DNA of 64,000 nucleotides from Devosia sp. Root685 (GTDB lineage Bacteria; Pseudomonadota; Alphaproteobacteria; Rhizobiales; Devosiaceae), in assembly GCF_001427875.1 (NCBI RefSeq), contig NZ_LMHK01000001.1:1366871-1430870 (forward strand), written 5' to 3'. A program made the translations under genes and the position numbers. The notes below the pieces were generated by a model, which was not told where the DNA came from, did no database searches, and saw only the letters and a list, made by a program, of their open reading frames with translations. Of the stretch, positions 1 to 8,150 are shown one piece after another (the stretch's first letter is position 1; each line of letters starts with the position of its first letter).

Positions 1-1182
1 ACCGGGCTCGACCAGACCAATCGCGAGTTCTTCAACCCTGACAATGCGTTCGACGCCGAAGGTCTGACCAAGCTGACGCAGGCGATCGAGGAGCGGCGCA
101 AGACGCGCAACGATATCGAGCAGGAAACACAGGTTCTGATCGAGCGCAAAAACCTCGATGCCGAGCAGCAGAAGTATCAGATCGCCCGCGACAAGGAATT
201 TGCCCGGCTCGAGCAGGAGCGCGAAATCCAGGTGCGCATGGCCGAGCAATCGGCGCTGATCAAGCAGCAGCAATCGGAACGTGAGCGCGAGGCGGAAGAG
301 GCCCGTATTCTGGCCGCGCAGCAGGTGCGGCAGGCTGATATCGCCTCAGGGCAGATCGTCAAGGAGCGCGAGATCGCGACCGCGCTGGCGGTGGAAGCGG
401 CGGCGGTGGACAAGGCCAAGCAGATTGCGCTGGCCGAGCAGGCACGCGATATCGCCGTGTCGATCAAGAGCAAGGAAAAGTCGGTTGCCGATGCCGCGGC
501 TGACGAAGCGCGCGCGCTGGCCGCAAAGGCAGCGGAAGAGGTGACGACCTCGCGCCAGACGGCGGTTGCCGAGCGCGAAAAGGCCATTCAGCTGATCGAA
601 GCGCGCAAGGCGGCCGAGCAGCAGGCAATTAGCATCACCGTGGCGGCGGAGGCGGAAAAGGCAGCGGCGGCGGATCGGGCCGAAGCCATCCGCATTGGGG
701 CGGAAGCCGAGGCCGAAAAGCAGCGCGTGGGGGCCAAGGGCGCGGCTGACGCCGAACTGCTGCGCGCCGAGGCGCTGGCGGCGACCTACAAGGTTGAGGC
801 CGAAGGCAAGCGCACGATCAACGAGGCCAGCAATACGCTTTCGCCCGAGCAGATCGCCATGCAGGTGCGGATCAAGCTGATCGAGGCCCTGCCCCAGATC
901 ATCGCCGAGAGCGTCAAGCCGATGCAGAATATCGACGGGATCAAGATCCTGCATGTTGATGGGCTGAACGGGTCGAGCGGCAATGGTGCGGGTGAGGCCG
1001 GCAGCGGGGTTCCCGCCGGTGGGCTGGCGGATCAGGCGGTTGCGGCAGCGCTGCGCTATCGCAGTCAGGCGCCGCTGATCGATGCGCTGATGAGCGAATT
1101 GGGATTGTCCGGCGGGACGCTCGATGGGCTGGCGAGTTCGGTGACGCAGGCGGCGCCTGTGGAGCCGAAGGGGCGGAAGTAG
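1..1182 (+). CDS. flotillin-like SPFH protein, C-terminal part
   Basis: The gene enters from before base 1, so only its 3' part is here (393 codons to the TAG). The visible protein is a long Ala/Glu/Arg-rich coiled coil with many ARLEQEREIQ-like heptads, followed by a C-terminal stretch rich in Gly and small residues. This matches the C-terminal flotillin region of YqiK/flotillin proteins, whose N-terminal membrane anchor and SPFH domain would lie outside the window. Family members form large membrane-associated oligomers in lipid microdomains, and this half drives oligomerisation. No partner gene follows on this strand, and the next gene converges on it across a palindromic repeat. Confidence is good for the family and low for a specific role. 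Confidence 0.8.
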   Translation, partial: TGLDQTNREFFNPDNAFDAEGLTKLTQAIEERRKTRNDIEQETQVLIERKNLDAEQQKYQIARDKEFARLEQEREIQVRMAEQSALIKQQQSEREREAEEARILAAQQVRQADIASGQIVKEREIATALAVEAAAVDKAKQIALAEQARDIAVSIKSKEKSVADAAADEARALAAKAAEEVTTSRQTAVAEREKAIQLIEARKAAEQQAISITVAAEAEKAAAADRAEAIRIGAEAEAEKQRVGAKGAADAELLRAEALAATYKVEAEGKRTINEASNTLSPEQIAMQVRIKLIEALPQIIAESVKPMQNIDGIKILHVDGLNGSSGNGAGEAGSGVPAGGLADQAVAAALRYRSQAPLIDALMSELGLSGGTLDGLASSVTQAAPVEPKGRK

Positions 1183-1258
1183 ACTCTAAAGCCCCAAGGC
1201 CACGGGGCTGCCCTCTGACTTGATCCAAAGCAGCCCCATGTTGGCAATTTTCCTCCGC

Positions 1259-1327
1259 GTCATTCCCGCGAAAGCGGGAATCTCTCTCTGTGTTCGAAGC
1301 AGAGATTCCCGCTTTCGCGGGAATGAC
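1259..1327. repeat. REP-like palindrome, family A copy 1
   Basis: Two inverted arms beginning GTCATTCCCGCGAAAGCGGG and ending in its complement flank about 20 bases of non-conserved centre. Each arm is itself palindromic (CCCGCGAAAGCGGG). The copy sits between convergent genes. Other copies are at 20691-20760, 50900-50964 and 57691-57755. The transcript could fold into a long hairpin and help end transcription from both sides. Confidence 0.85.
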
Positions 1328-1401
1328 GTGGTTGCAGGGGGAGAATGGCCCTCGGGTCAAACCCGGGGGCAGTGCGTGGGTGGGGGCGTTGGGGCCCTGC
1401 C

Positions 1402-2979
1402 CTACGGCGTCACTGTTGCCGGGGCGCCGACCACGGAGGCGGCGGCTTCTTCTTCGGCTTTTATCTCGGCTTCGGGTTCCTGGCGCAGCGTGTTGGCCAA
1501 AGGACGTTCTTCGAGGAGGAAGGTCAGGCAGAAGGCAAGGATGGCGGCGCCGGCTGCGGTGAAAAAGACCGGATGGAGCGCACCGGCAAAGGCTTCAAGA
1601 ACCATGTTGCGGGTCGCTTCTGGCAAGGCCGCGACGGCCTGGGCGCTAAAGCTGCTGGCGCCGCCTCCCGCTGGCATGGCTTCGCCGAGGCGGGCGGCAA
1701 GACCGCTCGTAAAGATGGCGCCGAAGACCGATACGCCGATCGAGCCGCCGATCTGGCGGAAGAGCGTGGTGCCGGCCGTGGCGGCGCCGACGACTTCGCG
1801 AGCCACGGCGTTCTGTGTGGCGGTGACGCTGACGCTGTTGACCGGGCCGATACCGGCGCCAACCAGGAACATATAGATGGCGACAAGCCAGGCCGGCGTA
1901 TCGAGCTGCATATTTCCCAGCAGCATCAGGCCCACGACCAGCACGAAAGTCGAAAGCCGCGGCAGGATGCGATAGCGGCCGGTGCGGGTCATGAAGAAGC
2001 CCGACAGGGTCGAGGCGCCGATGAGGCCGACCATCATCGGCACGAGTTGCATGGCGGATTCAGTGGGCGAAATGCCCTTGGCGAGCTGCAGATACATGGG
2101 CAGGAAGGTGATCGAGCCAAACATGGCCATGCCGACGAGGAAGCCGATGGCATTGGTCACCGCAAAGGTATTGTTGCGGAACAGCGAGAGCGGCAAGACC
2201 GGCTCCTTGGCACGGGATTCAACCCAGAGGAAGGTGCCGAGCGCAGCAAGCGCAAAGACGACGAGGCCGATGATTTCAACCGAGGCCCAGGCAAAGGTAT
2301 TGCCGCCGAGCGAGGTGGCGAGCACGAAAGCGGTGAGGCCGCCGGAGAGCAGGACGAAGCCGGCATAGTCGATGCTGTGGGAAACGCGATCGGCGCGCGG
2401 CTTCAGGGCGACGGCGATGACCGCCAGGGTGAGCAGGCCGAGCGGCAGGTTGATGAGGAAAATCCACTGCCAGGAAATGTGCTCGACAATGACGCCGCCA
2501 AGCAGCGGGCCGACAACCGTGGCGACCCCGAAGACGGCGCCGAACAGGCCCTGCACCTTGCCGCGCTGACGCGGAGGAATGATGTCGGCCACGACGGTCA
2601 TGGCGACGACCATGAGGCCGCCACCGCCGAGGCCCTGGATGGCGCGGGCGAAAATGAGAAAGGTCATGGAACTGGCCATGGCCGAGAGGACGGCACCGAT
2701 CAGGAAGATGACGATGGCCGCCTGCAGCACGATCTTGCGACCATAGAGGTCGCCGAGCTTGCCATAGATGGGGGCGACGACGGTGGAACTGAGGAGATAG
2801 GCGATGACCACCCAAGTGAGGTGATCAAGGCCGCCAAGCTGACCGACAATGGTGGGAAGAGCTGTGGAAACAATGGTTTGGCCGAGCGAGGCGAGAAGCA
2901 GGGTGACGGCGACGGCGCCGATCACCAGTCGGGTTGACTGGTCCTGCGGCGCTTCGGCCGGTTGAATGGGGTCTGACAT
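1402..2979 (-). CDS. DHA2-family multidrug MFS transporter
   Basis: A 525-residue inner-membrane protein with the hydrophobic pattern of a 14-helix drug:H+ antiporter (EmrB/QacA type). The family motif C region GPLLGGVIVEHISW lies near residue 160. The GLGGGGLMVV and PPRQRGKVQG segments before it are typical of DHA2 pumps. The ATG at 2979 is preferred because a GAGG ribosome site lies just upstream; an in-frame TTG at 2994 is possible. The gene diverges from a MarR regulator, and a TTGACA-17-CATTTA promoter and a palindrome lie between them. It therefore probably exports toxic compounds and is derepressed when the regulator binds a ligand. The substrate cannot be told from sequence. Confidence 0.92.
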   Translation of the reverse strand: MSDPIQPAEAPQDQSTRLVIGAVAVTLLLASLGQTIVSTALPTIVGQLGGLDHLTWVVIAYLLSSTVVAPIYGKLGDLYGRKIVLQAAIVIFLIGAVLSAMASSMTFLIFARAIQGLGGGGLMVVAMTVVADIIPPRQRGKVQGLFGAVFGVATVVGPLLGGVIVEHISWQWIFLINLPLGLLTLAVIAVALKPRADRVSHSIDYAGFVLLSGGLTAFVLATSLGGNTFAWASVEIIGLVVFALAALGTFLWVESRAKEPVLPLSLFRNNTFAVTNAIGFLVGMAMFGSITFLPMYLQLAKGISPTESAMQLVPMMVGLIGASTLSGFFMTRTGRYRILPRLSTFVLVVGLMLLGNMQLDTPAWLVAIYMFLVGAGIGPVNSVSVTATQNAVAREVVGAATAGTTLFRQIGGSIGVSVFGAIFTSGLAARLGEAMPAGGGASSFSAQAVAALPEATRNMVLEAFAGALHPVFFTAAGAAILAFCLTFLLEERPLANTLRQEPEAEIKAEEEAAASVVGAPATVTP

Positions 2980-3048
2980 TGGGGCAATCCTCAAAATAGA
3001 GAGGGTCGGCGTCCAGCGTCGGCCCTTGCGGAATGAAATCTGAAGGCA

Positions 3049-3077
3049 TAAATGTGCTCATAGCAATTACATGTCAA
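3049..3077 (-). promoter_or_regulatory. sigma-70-like promoter of the MFS pump gene
   Basis: On the minus strand a perfect -35 TTGACA (3072-3077) is followed by a 17-base spacer and a -10-like CATTTA (3049-3054). It points at the transporter gene, leaving a leader of about 60 bases. The -35 box touches the palindrome at 3077-3094, so a repressor bound there would block polymerase. Confidence 0.5.
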
Positions 3078-3094
3078 TGGCATGCAATTGCCAT
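3077..3094. promoter_or_regulatory. putative MarR operator palindrome
   Basis: A perfect inverted repeat ATGGCA-N6-TGCCAT of 18 bases lies in the short divergent intergenic region and overlaps the last base of the pump's -35 box. A second pair of arms, GCAATT (3063-3068) and AATTGC (3086-3091), and two GCATGC hexamers (3080-3085, 3097-3102) surround it. Size and place fit a dimeric MarR-type operator controlling both genes. The assignment is inferred. Confidence 0.55.
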
Positions 3095-3120
3095 AAGCAT
3101 GCAAAATGATGGGGGCTGCC

Positions 3121-3729
3121 ATGCCGCTCAAAGACCAGAACGAGATGAACACGGTTCTGTTGCAGGCCGGGCACGATGCGGAAACTGCCGAGGCGGTGCT
3201 GGCGATCGACGCGCTGATGCAGAAGTGGCGGCGGCGCGCGCAGAAGCGCGAATTGGGGAACCGGGCATTGGCCCATCTCAAGATCGGGCTCGATCTGGCG
3301 CAGTTCGACGTGCTTATCGCCATTGCCGGGCCGACCGAGCCCGACGAGGCCCCGGGCGAAACCATGGTCGCGACAGTGGCCGAGCGGGTCAATATCGACC
3401 CTTCGCGGGCCAGCAGGCTGGTGAGCGAAATGGTGGACCAGGGCTACGCGCGCCGCGCCGTGAGCCAGGCCGACGCGCGGCGGACGATTATCGAACTTAC
3501 CGACCGCGGGGTGGCTGTGGTCGAGGCGGTGCGGGCCTATAAATTCCTCGTCATGGGCGATTTCCTGGCCGAGTGGAGCGCCGAGGATCTGGCGGCCTTC
3601 GTGCCCCTGCTCAAGCGTTTTGGCAGCTGGATGGATGGCATCGACCCAGCGGCGGAAAAATATGCGGACGAAATCGCCGCGCTGGCCGAGGGCATTGCGC
3701 GGGCGGGAGTGCAGGTTGAGCTGGCATAA
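3121..3729 (+). CDS. MarR-family transcriptional regulator
   Basis: A 202-residue cytosolic regulator. Residues of about 75-115 form the winged helix-turn-helix, with the recognition segment NIDPSRASRLVSEMV and the wing DQGYARRAVSQADAR. Flanking helices form the dimer interface. It is longer than most MarR proteins (about 140-160 residues) because of an extra N-terminal helix and a C-terminal extension. The ATG at 3121 follows a GGGGG-rich ribosome site; ATGs at 3106 and 3109 are in frame but lack one. Divergent from a multidrug pump, it most likely represses that pump and itself and is released by a small phenolic or hydrophobic ligand, as is usual for the family. Confidence 0.88.
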   Translation: MPLKDQNEMNTVLLQAGHDAETAEAVLAIDALMQKWRRRAQKRELGNRALAHLKIGLDLAQFDVLIAIAGPTEPDEAPGETMVATVAERVNIDPSRASRLVSEMVDQGYARRAVSQADARRTIIELTDRGVAVVEAVRAYKFLVMGDFLAEWSAEDLAAFVPLLKRFGSWMDGIDPAAEKYADEIAALAEGIARAGVQVELA

Positions 3730-3750
3730 GGGGCACTAACGGTTCAGTAG

Positions 3751-3774
3751 ACCTCACCGTGAGGGCTACTGGGG
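3751..3774. repeat. partial family C repeat
   Basis: A 24-base stretch ACCTCACCGTGAGGGCTACT plus GGGG matches the right end of the longer elements at 8687-8746, 22953-23012 and 40843-40901. It contains the short palindrome CCTCACCGTGAGG. The left half of the element is missing. It lies between a plus gene and a minus gene that converge. Confidence 0.6.
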
Positions 3775-3787
3775 TCGCCTAGACCAG

Positions 3788-4114
3788 CTAATGCTTGCGC
3801 ATGTCGTATTCGGCGGCGGCTTCGCCGGAGACCGGGTCGGTGAGGCCGAGGTCGCCGCCGAGGTCTTCGAGCATTGGCCGCAGGCCGTCGAGGGACTTGA
3901 TCATGGCGGGGCGGGCTTTGACGATGCTGTCAAAACCATCCCACTCGCCCAGGACGCAATAGGAGCGGTCACCGGTCTTGACGAGGCTGAAGCGGCGCAT
4001 GCCGGCCGCCTTGAGTTCGTCTCCGACCGATTTCAGCAAGGCATCGTGATGGGCAATAAACGCGTTTTCAGAGCCGGGTTTTACCCGCATACGCACGATA
4101 TTGTAGGCCGTCAT
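3788..4114 (-). CDS. small ABM-like dimeric alpha/beta barrel protein
   Basis: A 108-residue soluble protein beginning MTAYNIVRMRVKPGSENAF. The pattern of a beta strand, a PG turn, an amphipathic helix and a central VLGEWDGFDS segment resembles the dimeric ferredoxin-like fold of the antibiotic-biosynthesis-monooxygenase (ABM)/YdhR group. Members are small oxygenases or stress proteins of mostly unknown role. The ATG at 4114 is chosen because GGGAGG lies just before it; an upstream start at 4147 would add 11 unlikely residues. No catalytic residue can be assigned. The fold assignment is moderate and no function is proposed. Confidence 0.6.
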   Translation of the reverse strand: MTAYNIVRMRVKPGSENAFIAHHDALLKSVGDELKAAGMRRFSLVKTGDRSYCVLGEWDGFDSIVKARPAMIKSLDGLRPMLEDLGGDLGLTDPVSGEAAAEYDMRKH

Positions 4115-4279
4115 GGAGGGCCTCCCATGTTGAGCGCCCAGGCCCACGGGACCTGACGCGGAACGCTATTCTACTCCTCCTGAACACCCGATCACAGCGG
4201 ATTTCAGGTGAGTGCAATCGATTTCGTTGGACGAATTGCGGGGCGAACGCTAGGTCTTTGCGCTCTCTGGGAGGGGACA

Positions 4280-5497
4280 ATGACTGGGACACCACGCCTG
4301 CCGGTGACGGCACTGCTCGGAACGAACATGTTCTTTTCGGGCGTCACCTATGCCGCCACCATGCCCTATGCCTCGCTGGTGGGCGTGGACACGCTGGGCA
4401 TGTCGCCGGGCTGGTTTGCCTCGGTTATGAGCGTGGGAGCGGTGCTGGGAACCTTTGTCTCGCTGGGGCTGGGCTATCTTTCAGACAAGCTGCCGGACCG
4501 GCGCCTGCTGGTGCTGATCACCGCCCTTGCCGGCGTTATCGGCCATGGGATGATCTATCTCTGGCCGACGCAAGTGAGTTTCATGCTGGTCATGGCCTTG
4601 ATCATGCCGGTTGCCGGGGCCTGTTATGGGCAGTGCTTTGCCTTTGTGCGCGTCTATTATCTGAGGCACCAGCCGGCGCGGGCGGATTTTATGGTGACGG
4701 CCATGCGTACGGTCTTCACGCTGGCCTGGATTATCGTGCCGCCGGTCGCCGGCTGGGTGGCGGCAAAGTTCAGCATTTTCAATGTCTTCCTGATGTCGTC
4801 GCTGAGTTATGCGGCGATGGGATGCATCTTTGCGCTGCTGGTTTCGAACAAGGCGACGGCGGTACAGATGCCGGCGCCGGTGCGGGCCGAGGGGGCGTCG
4901 CTACTGTCGACTTTCGCCCTGCCCTTTGGCACGCTGGCTGGATTGATCGGGCTGGTGGTGATGACGGCGGCCATGCGTATCCTCACCTTTACGGTGTCGC
5001 TGTTCATCGTCACCGATCTCGGCGGGACGGTTACCGATGTGGGGTTTTATGCCGGCATTACCGCCGCGGTCGAAGCGCCGTGCATGCTGCTCTTGGCCTA
5101 TCTCACGACCAGGTTCAGCAAGGAAACCCTGCTGGTTGCAGCGGGGATCGTGATGGCGGTGTTCATTGGCCTAGTCAGCATTTTGACAAGCATGACAGCA
5201 CTTTACTGGCTGCTCATTCTCAATGGGCTGGGGACAGCGGCGCTGATGAGCATCAATATCGCCTACGTGCAGGATGCGATCAAAGGCCGGGTGGGGCTTT
5301 CCACCTCGCTCGGCGATGTGGTGGCGATTGCTGCTAACCTATTGGGCGCAAGCGCTTTTGGTCTGCTGACCACGGGCGGGAACTATCGCTTTGCGCTAAT
5401 GGTGGCGGCCGGTGTTTCGGTCGCCGGGGCCGCCATCATGGCATTTGGGAATTTGTCGCGGCTGGGAGAACTGCGGCAGGTCGAGCAGGCCGGATAG
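4280..5497 (+). CDS. MFS transporter, sugar efflux (SetA/SetB) type
   Basis: A 405-residue, 12-helix major facilitator protein. The N-terminus, with NMFFSGVTYAATMPY near residue 15, the GYLSDKLPDRR loop between helices 2 and 3, and the FVRVYYLRHQPARADF segment resemble the SetA/SetB sugar efflux transporters. Those export glucosides, lactose or related sugars in exchange for protons. The ATG at 4280 follows a strong GGGAGGGG site at 4269-4276. The gene stands alone, and the hairpin at 5517-5546 ends the transcript. The subfamily call is from general resemblance, so the substrate is uncertain; a drug exporter is possible. Confidence 0.8.
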   Translation: MTGTPRLPVTALLGTNMFFSGVTYAATMPYASLVGVDTLGMSPGWFASVMSVGAVLGTFVSLGLGYLSDKLPDRRLLVLITALAGVIGHGMIYLWPTQVSFMLVMALIMPVAGACYGQCFAFVRVYYLRHQPARADFMVTAMRTVFTLAWIIVPPVAGWVAAKFSIFNVFLMSSLSYAAMGCIFALLVSNKATAVQMPAPVRAEGASLLSTFALPFGTLAGLIGLVVMTAAMRILTFTVSLFIVTDLGGTVTDVGFYAGITAAVEAPCMLLLAYLTTRFSKETLLVAAGIVMAVFIGLVSILTSMTALYWLLILNGLGTAALMSINIAYVQDAIKGRVGLSTSLGDVVAIAANLLGASAFGLLTTGGNYRFALMVAAGVSVAGAAIMAFGNLSRLGELRQVEQAG

Positions 5498-5516
5498 CGT
5501 TTTAGCCATAGTATAA

Positions 5517-5546
5517 ATCCCCGCCCGAAGGCGGGGATAGATTTTT
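5517..5546. terminator. bidirectional intrinsic terminator
   Basis: The inverted repeat ATCCCCGCC-CGAA-GGCGGGGAT is followed on the plus strand by AGATTTTT. On the minus strand it is followed by TTATACT. It lies between the convergent sugar-efflux MFS and RNA helicase genes and can serve both. Confidence 0.8.
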
Positions 5547-5551
5547 GGCGA

Positions 5552-7447
5552 TCAGTCTTGGGCGCGCGGCTTTTTGTGGTCCTTGGACTTGGGTTTTGGT
5601 GCGCCCTCACCAGCCGGCTTGGACCATTTTGGCTTGCCCTTGTTCTTGTCAAAGGGCTTACCTTCCTTTGGTTTGAAGGACTTAGCGGGGCGGACCGACA
5701 CGTCGGGCGAGACCGTAAAATCGTCTGGCCGGAGGTTGCTGGAGCCGTAACGCTGCTTGCGATCGGCGCGTTCCGGACGGGCAGCGGAGGGATCATAAGC
5801 TACCGGAGGACCAGGTGGACGGCGCTTGGATTGGGGTTTTTCTTCCATCGGGCCGTCTATGGCGGAGATGTAGACGCCCTTTTCGCCGGTGCCGTTCTTG
5901 GCAACGCTTTTGAGGAAACTATCCACTTTATCCGCGGCCACCTCGAAGATGGTTTCGGTATCGAAAATGCGGATGGAGCCGATGGCGCCCTTGGTGACGT
6001 TGCCGGCCTTGCAAATCATGGGCAAAAGCCAGCGTGGCTCGGCTCTTTGCTTGCGGCCGACGGTGACCTTGAACCAGGTGCCGCCGGCGAAAGCTTCGCG
6101 GGTGCGGGGCTCGCGCTTGTCGAAATCGGTGACGAGAGTTGCCGAGATATCCTCGGGGATCGGACGGGCGGTGAGCTGCAGGCGCAGGTATGCCGCAGCC
6201 AGGGCTTCAGGTGCCCATTTGGTTAGCAGACTGTCCACACTTGGACGCTCGTCTTCGGTGATTTCGTCACTGAGAAGTGGATTTGTGAGAATGGACTCGC
6301 GATAGCGCGCTTCAATCGAGTCGGCGGTCGGCGGCGCGATGAATTCGGCTTCGATTTTCGCGGTGCGCAGGATCGACTGGGCGACGCGTTTGCGGCTGCT
6401 CGGCGTGATGATGACGCAGGTGCCCTTGCGACCGGCGCGGCCGGTGCGGCCCGAACGGTGCAACAGCGTATCGGCATTCATCGGCAGTTCGGCGTGAATG
6501 ACGAGATCGAGATTGGGCAGATCGATGCCGCGGGCAGCAACGTCGGTGGCAACGCAAATCCGGGCGCGGCCATCGCGCATGGCCTGGAGGGCGTTGGTAC
6601 GCTCGGCCTGGGTCAGTTCGCCCGAAAGGGTGACGACATCGAAGCCGCGATTGTGGAGGCGTGCCGAGAGATGTTTGACGGCTTCGCGGGTCGAGGCGAA
6701 GACGATGGTGTTGGTGCTTTCGTACCAGAGGAGCGTGTTGATGACGGCGTTTTCGCGCTCGTCGGCCGGCACGACCATCAGCTTATAGTCGATATCGGCG
6801 TGCTGCTGGCCGGAGCTGGTGGCGGTGATGCGCAGGGCATTGCGCTGAAACGTTTCGGCGAGGCGCGCGATCGGTTTTGGAACCGTGGCCGAGAACAGCA
6901 GAGTGCGGCGTTCTTCGGGCGCGGTTTCGAGGATGAATTCGAGATCTTCGCGAAAACCGAGATCGAGCATTTCGTCGGCTTCATCGAGCACGACAGCGCG
7001 CAGCTCGGACATATCGAGGGCGCCGCGGGTGATGTGATCGCGGAGGCGTCCGGGGGTACCGACGACGATGTGCGCACCATGCTGGAGGGCGCGGCGCTCG
7101 GTGCGGGCATCCATGCCGCCGACGCAGGAGACGATGCGGGCGCCCATTTCGGCATAGAGCCATTCAAGCTCGCGCTGCACCTGCATGGCCAGTTCGCGGG
7201 TTGGGGCGATGACGAGGGCAAGCGGCACTTCGGCGCGCGGGAGCTTTTCGGCGCCGTTCAGCATGGTCGGGGCAATGGCCATGCCGAAGGCGACAGTCTT
7301 GCCCGAGCCGGTCTGGGCGGAGACGAGGAGATCGCGGCCATCGGCCTCGTCTTCGATGACGGCGGACTGAACCGCGGTGAGGTTCTCATAGCCCTTGGCG
7401 GCCAGAGCGGCGGCGATGGGAGCAAAGATGTTTTCAGGCAAGGACAT
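5552..7447 (-). CDS. DEAD-box ATP-dependent RNA helicase
   Basis: A 631-residue ATP-dependent RNA helicase of the DeaD/DbpA type. Visible motifs are the Q-motif region near residues 19-31, AQTGSGKT (44-51), DEAD (155-158), SAT (186-188) and HRSGRTGRAGR (330-340). A DbpA-like RNA-binding domain (about 455-535, with GAIGSIRIFDTETIFEV) and a Lys/Pro-rich basic tail follow. Such proteins remodel rRNA during ribosome assembly or melt mRNA structure in the cold. The ATG at 7447 gives the family N-terminus MSLPENIF; in-frame ATG 7513 and TTG 7525 would add residues without similarity. The start lacks a strong ribosome site. It is transcribed alone. Confidence 0.93.
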   Translation of the reverse strand: MSLPENIFAPIAAALAAKGYENLTAVQSAVIEDEADGRDLLVSAQTGSGKTVAFGMAIAPTMLNGAEKLPRAEVPLALVIAPTRELAMQVQRELEWLYAEMGARIVSCVGGMDARTERRALQHGAHIVVGTPGRLRDHITRGALDMSELRAVVLDEADEMLDLGFREDLEFILETAPEERRTLLFSATVPKPIARLAETFQRNALRITATSSGQQHADIDYKLMVVPADERENAVINTLLWYESTNTIVFASTREAVKHLSARLHNRGFDVVTLSGELTQAERTNALQAMRDGRARICVATDVAARGIDLPNLDLVIHAELPMNADTLLHRSGRTGRAGRKGTCVIITPSSRKRVAQSILRTAKIEAEFIAPPTADSIEARYRESILTNPLLSDEITEDERPSVDSLLTKWAPEALAAAYLRLQLTARPIPEDISATLVTDFDKREPRTREAFAGGTWFKVTVGRKQRAEPRWLLPMICKAGNVTKGAIGSIRIFDTETIFEVAADKVDSFLKSVAKNGTGEKGVYISAIDGPMEEKPQSKRRPPGPPVAYDPSAARPERADRKQRYGSSNLRPDDFTVSPDVSVRPAKSFKPKEGKPFDKNKGKPKWSKPAGEGAPKPKSKDHKKPRAQD

Positions 7448-7605
7448 AAAGGGGCTTTCGTAAAGCGGAATAGCCCCGGTGAGCGCGATGTCCGTTCCCA
7501 AAGAGGCGGGCATCTTCGCTGGCAAAAGGGCTTCTCAGGTGATGGCTTCTCTAGCGCAAAGAATAGGGATCGCCGGCCATGTCTGCGCATTCTAGCACAA
7601 ACAAT

Positions 7606-7632
7606 GAAAAAGGCCGCCCGGCTGGGCGGCCC
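7606..7632 (-). terminator. intrinsic terminator after ndk-tautomerase
   Basis: On the minus strand the stem GGCCGCCC-AGCC-GGGCGGCC is followed directly by TTTTT. It lies downstream of the tautomerase gene and upstream of the helicase gene, so it separates the two minus-strand units. Confidence 0.8.
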
Positions 7633-7744
7633 AATCTGGTGTGGTCTCTAGCGGCAAGACCCGCATTTCGCAAGGCTTACGTCTGCATGAGGGGCAAGGC
7701 CCCTCCGCATGGCTCGTTCGCAGATGTCTTTGTCATCCGCCGCT

Positions 7745-7813
7745 GTCATCCCGGGCTTGAGCCGGGATCCATTTTGAGATCTCAGGATGGGCCCCGGCCT
7801 GCGCCGGGGTGAC
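7745..7813. repeat. REP-like palindrome, family B copy 1
   Basis: The element starts GTCATCCCGGGCTTGAGCCG and ends GCCCCGGCCTGCGCCGGGGTGAC. Each end is an imperfect hairpin around a centre holding GATCTCAGGATGG. Copies lie at 8797-8864 and 22644-22713. The end sequences GTCAT and (A/G)TGAC match those of family A. No gene is visible in the rest of 7633-7857. Confidence 0.8.
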
Positions 7814-7857
7814 AACCGAGGGTGGAGAAGCTGCGTCGGCCCATTAGAGCGTCGGCC

Positions 7858-8064
7858 TTACTCCTTGGGCTGCTTGCGCAGCTCGGAGACTGGCTTGCCC
7901 TTAAAACCCCAGTTTTCGAGCGGCACTTCGTCGATGACGACGAAGGTGCTTTCTGGTTTCTTGTTGAGCACGCGGACCATGATCTCGGTAATGCCCGCGA
8001 TCACTTCAGCCTTTTGCTCAGCCGTGACACCGTCTTCGAGAATGCGGACATTGACGTAGGGCAC
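7858..8064 (-). CDS. 4-oxalocrotonate tautomerase family protein
   Basis: A 68-residue protein whose mature N-terminus is Pro-Tyr-Val-Asn-Val. Pro1 is the general base of the tautomerase superfamily and is exposed only after removal of the initiator Met. The GTG at 8064, preceded by GGGAGGGG, is therefore the right start. A longer reading frame begins at 8133 but would bury the proline. The size and the ILEDGVTAEQKAEVI helix fit the 4-OT group, which forms hexamers and isomerises enol/keto acids. The gene follows ndk by 86 bases, with two hairpins between, and ends before a terminator. The natural substrate is unknown. Confidence 0.85.
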   Translation of the reverse strand: MPYVNVRILEDGVTAEQKAEVIAGITEIMVRVLNKKPESTFVVIDEVPLENWGFKGKPVSELRKQPKE

Positions 8065-8097
8065 CGGCCCCTCCCATGGGTCGTGGCGTAAGTCGCT

Positions 8098-8143
8098 CAA
8101 ATCGCTCCACCGGAGCGATTTGCCGGCCAGCAAAAGCTGGCCG
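8098..8143. repeat. two adjacent hairpins between ndk and tautomerase
   Basis: A perfect palindrome CAAATCGCTCC-AC-CGGAGCGATTTG (8098-8122 with its core) is followed by GGCCAGC-AAAA-GCTGGCC (8126-8143). A related GCTCC-AGC-GGAGCGATTTG stretch lies near 8960-8980. The hairpins could attenuate transcription from ndk into the tautomerase gene or protect mRNA ends. Confidence 0.65.
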
Positions 8144-8150
8144 TCGCGTC

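Noticed and set aside
1345..2937. Long plus-strand open frame opposite the MFS gene
   Set aside because: It is a shadow of the transporter: the composition is Asp/Gly/His/Arg-rich without hydrophobic pattern, and the opposite strand has clear MFS motifs.
7446..7525. N-terminal extension of the DEAD-box helicase from TTG 7525 or ATG 7513
   Set aside because: The extra residues have no family similarity. MSLPENIF from 7447 matches the usual start.
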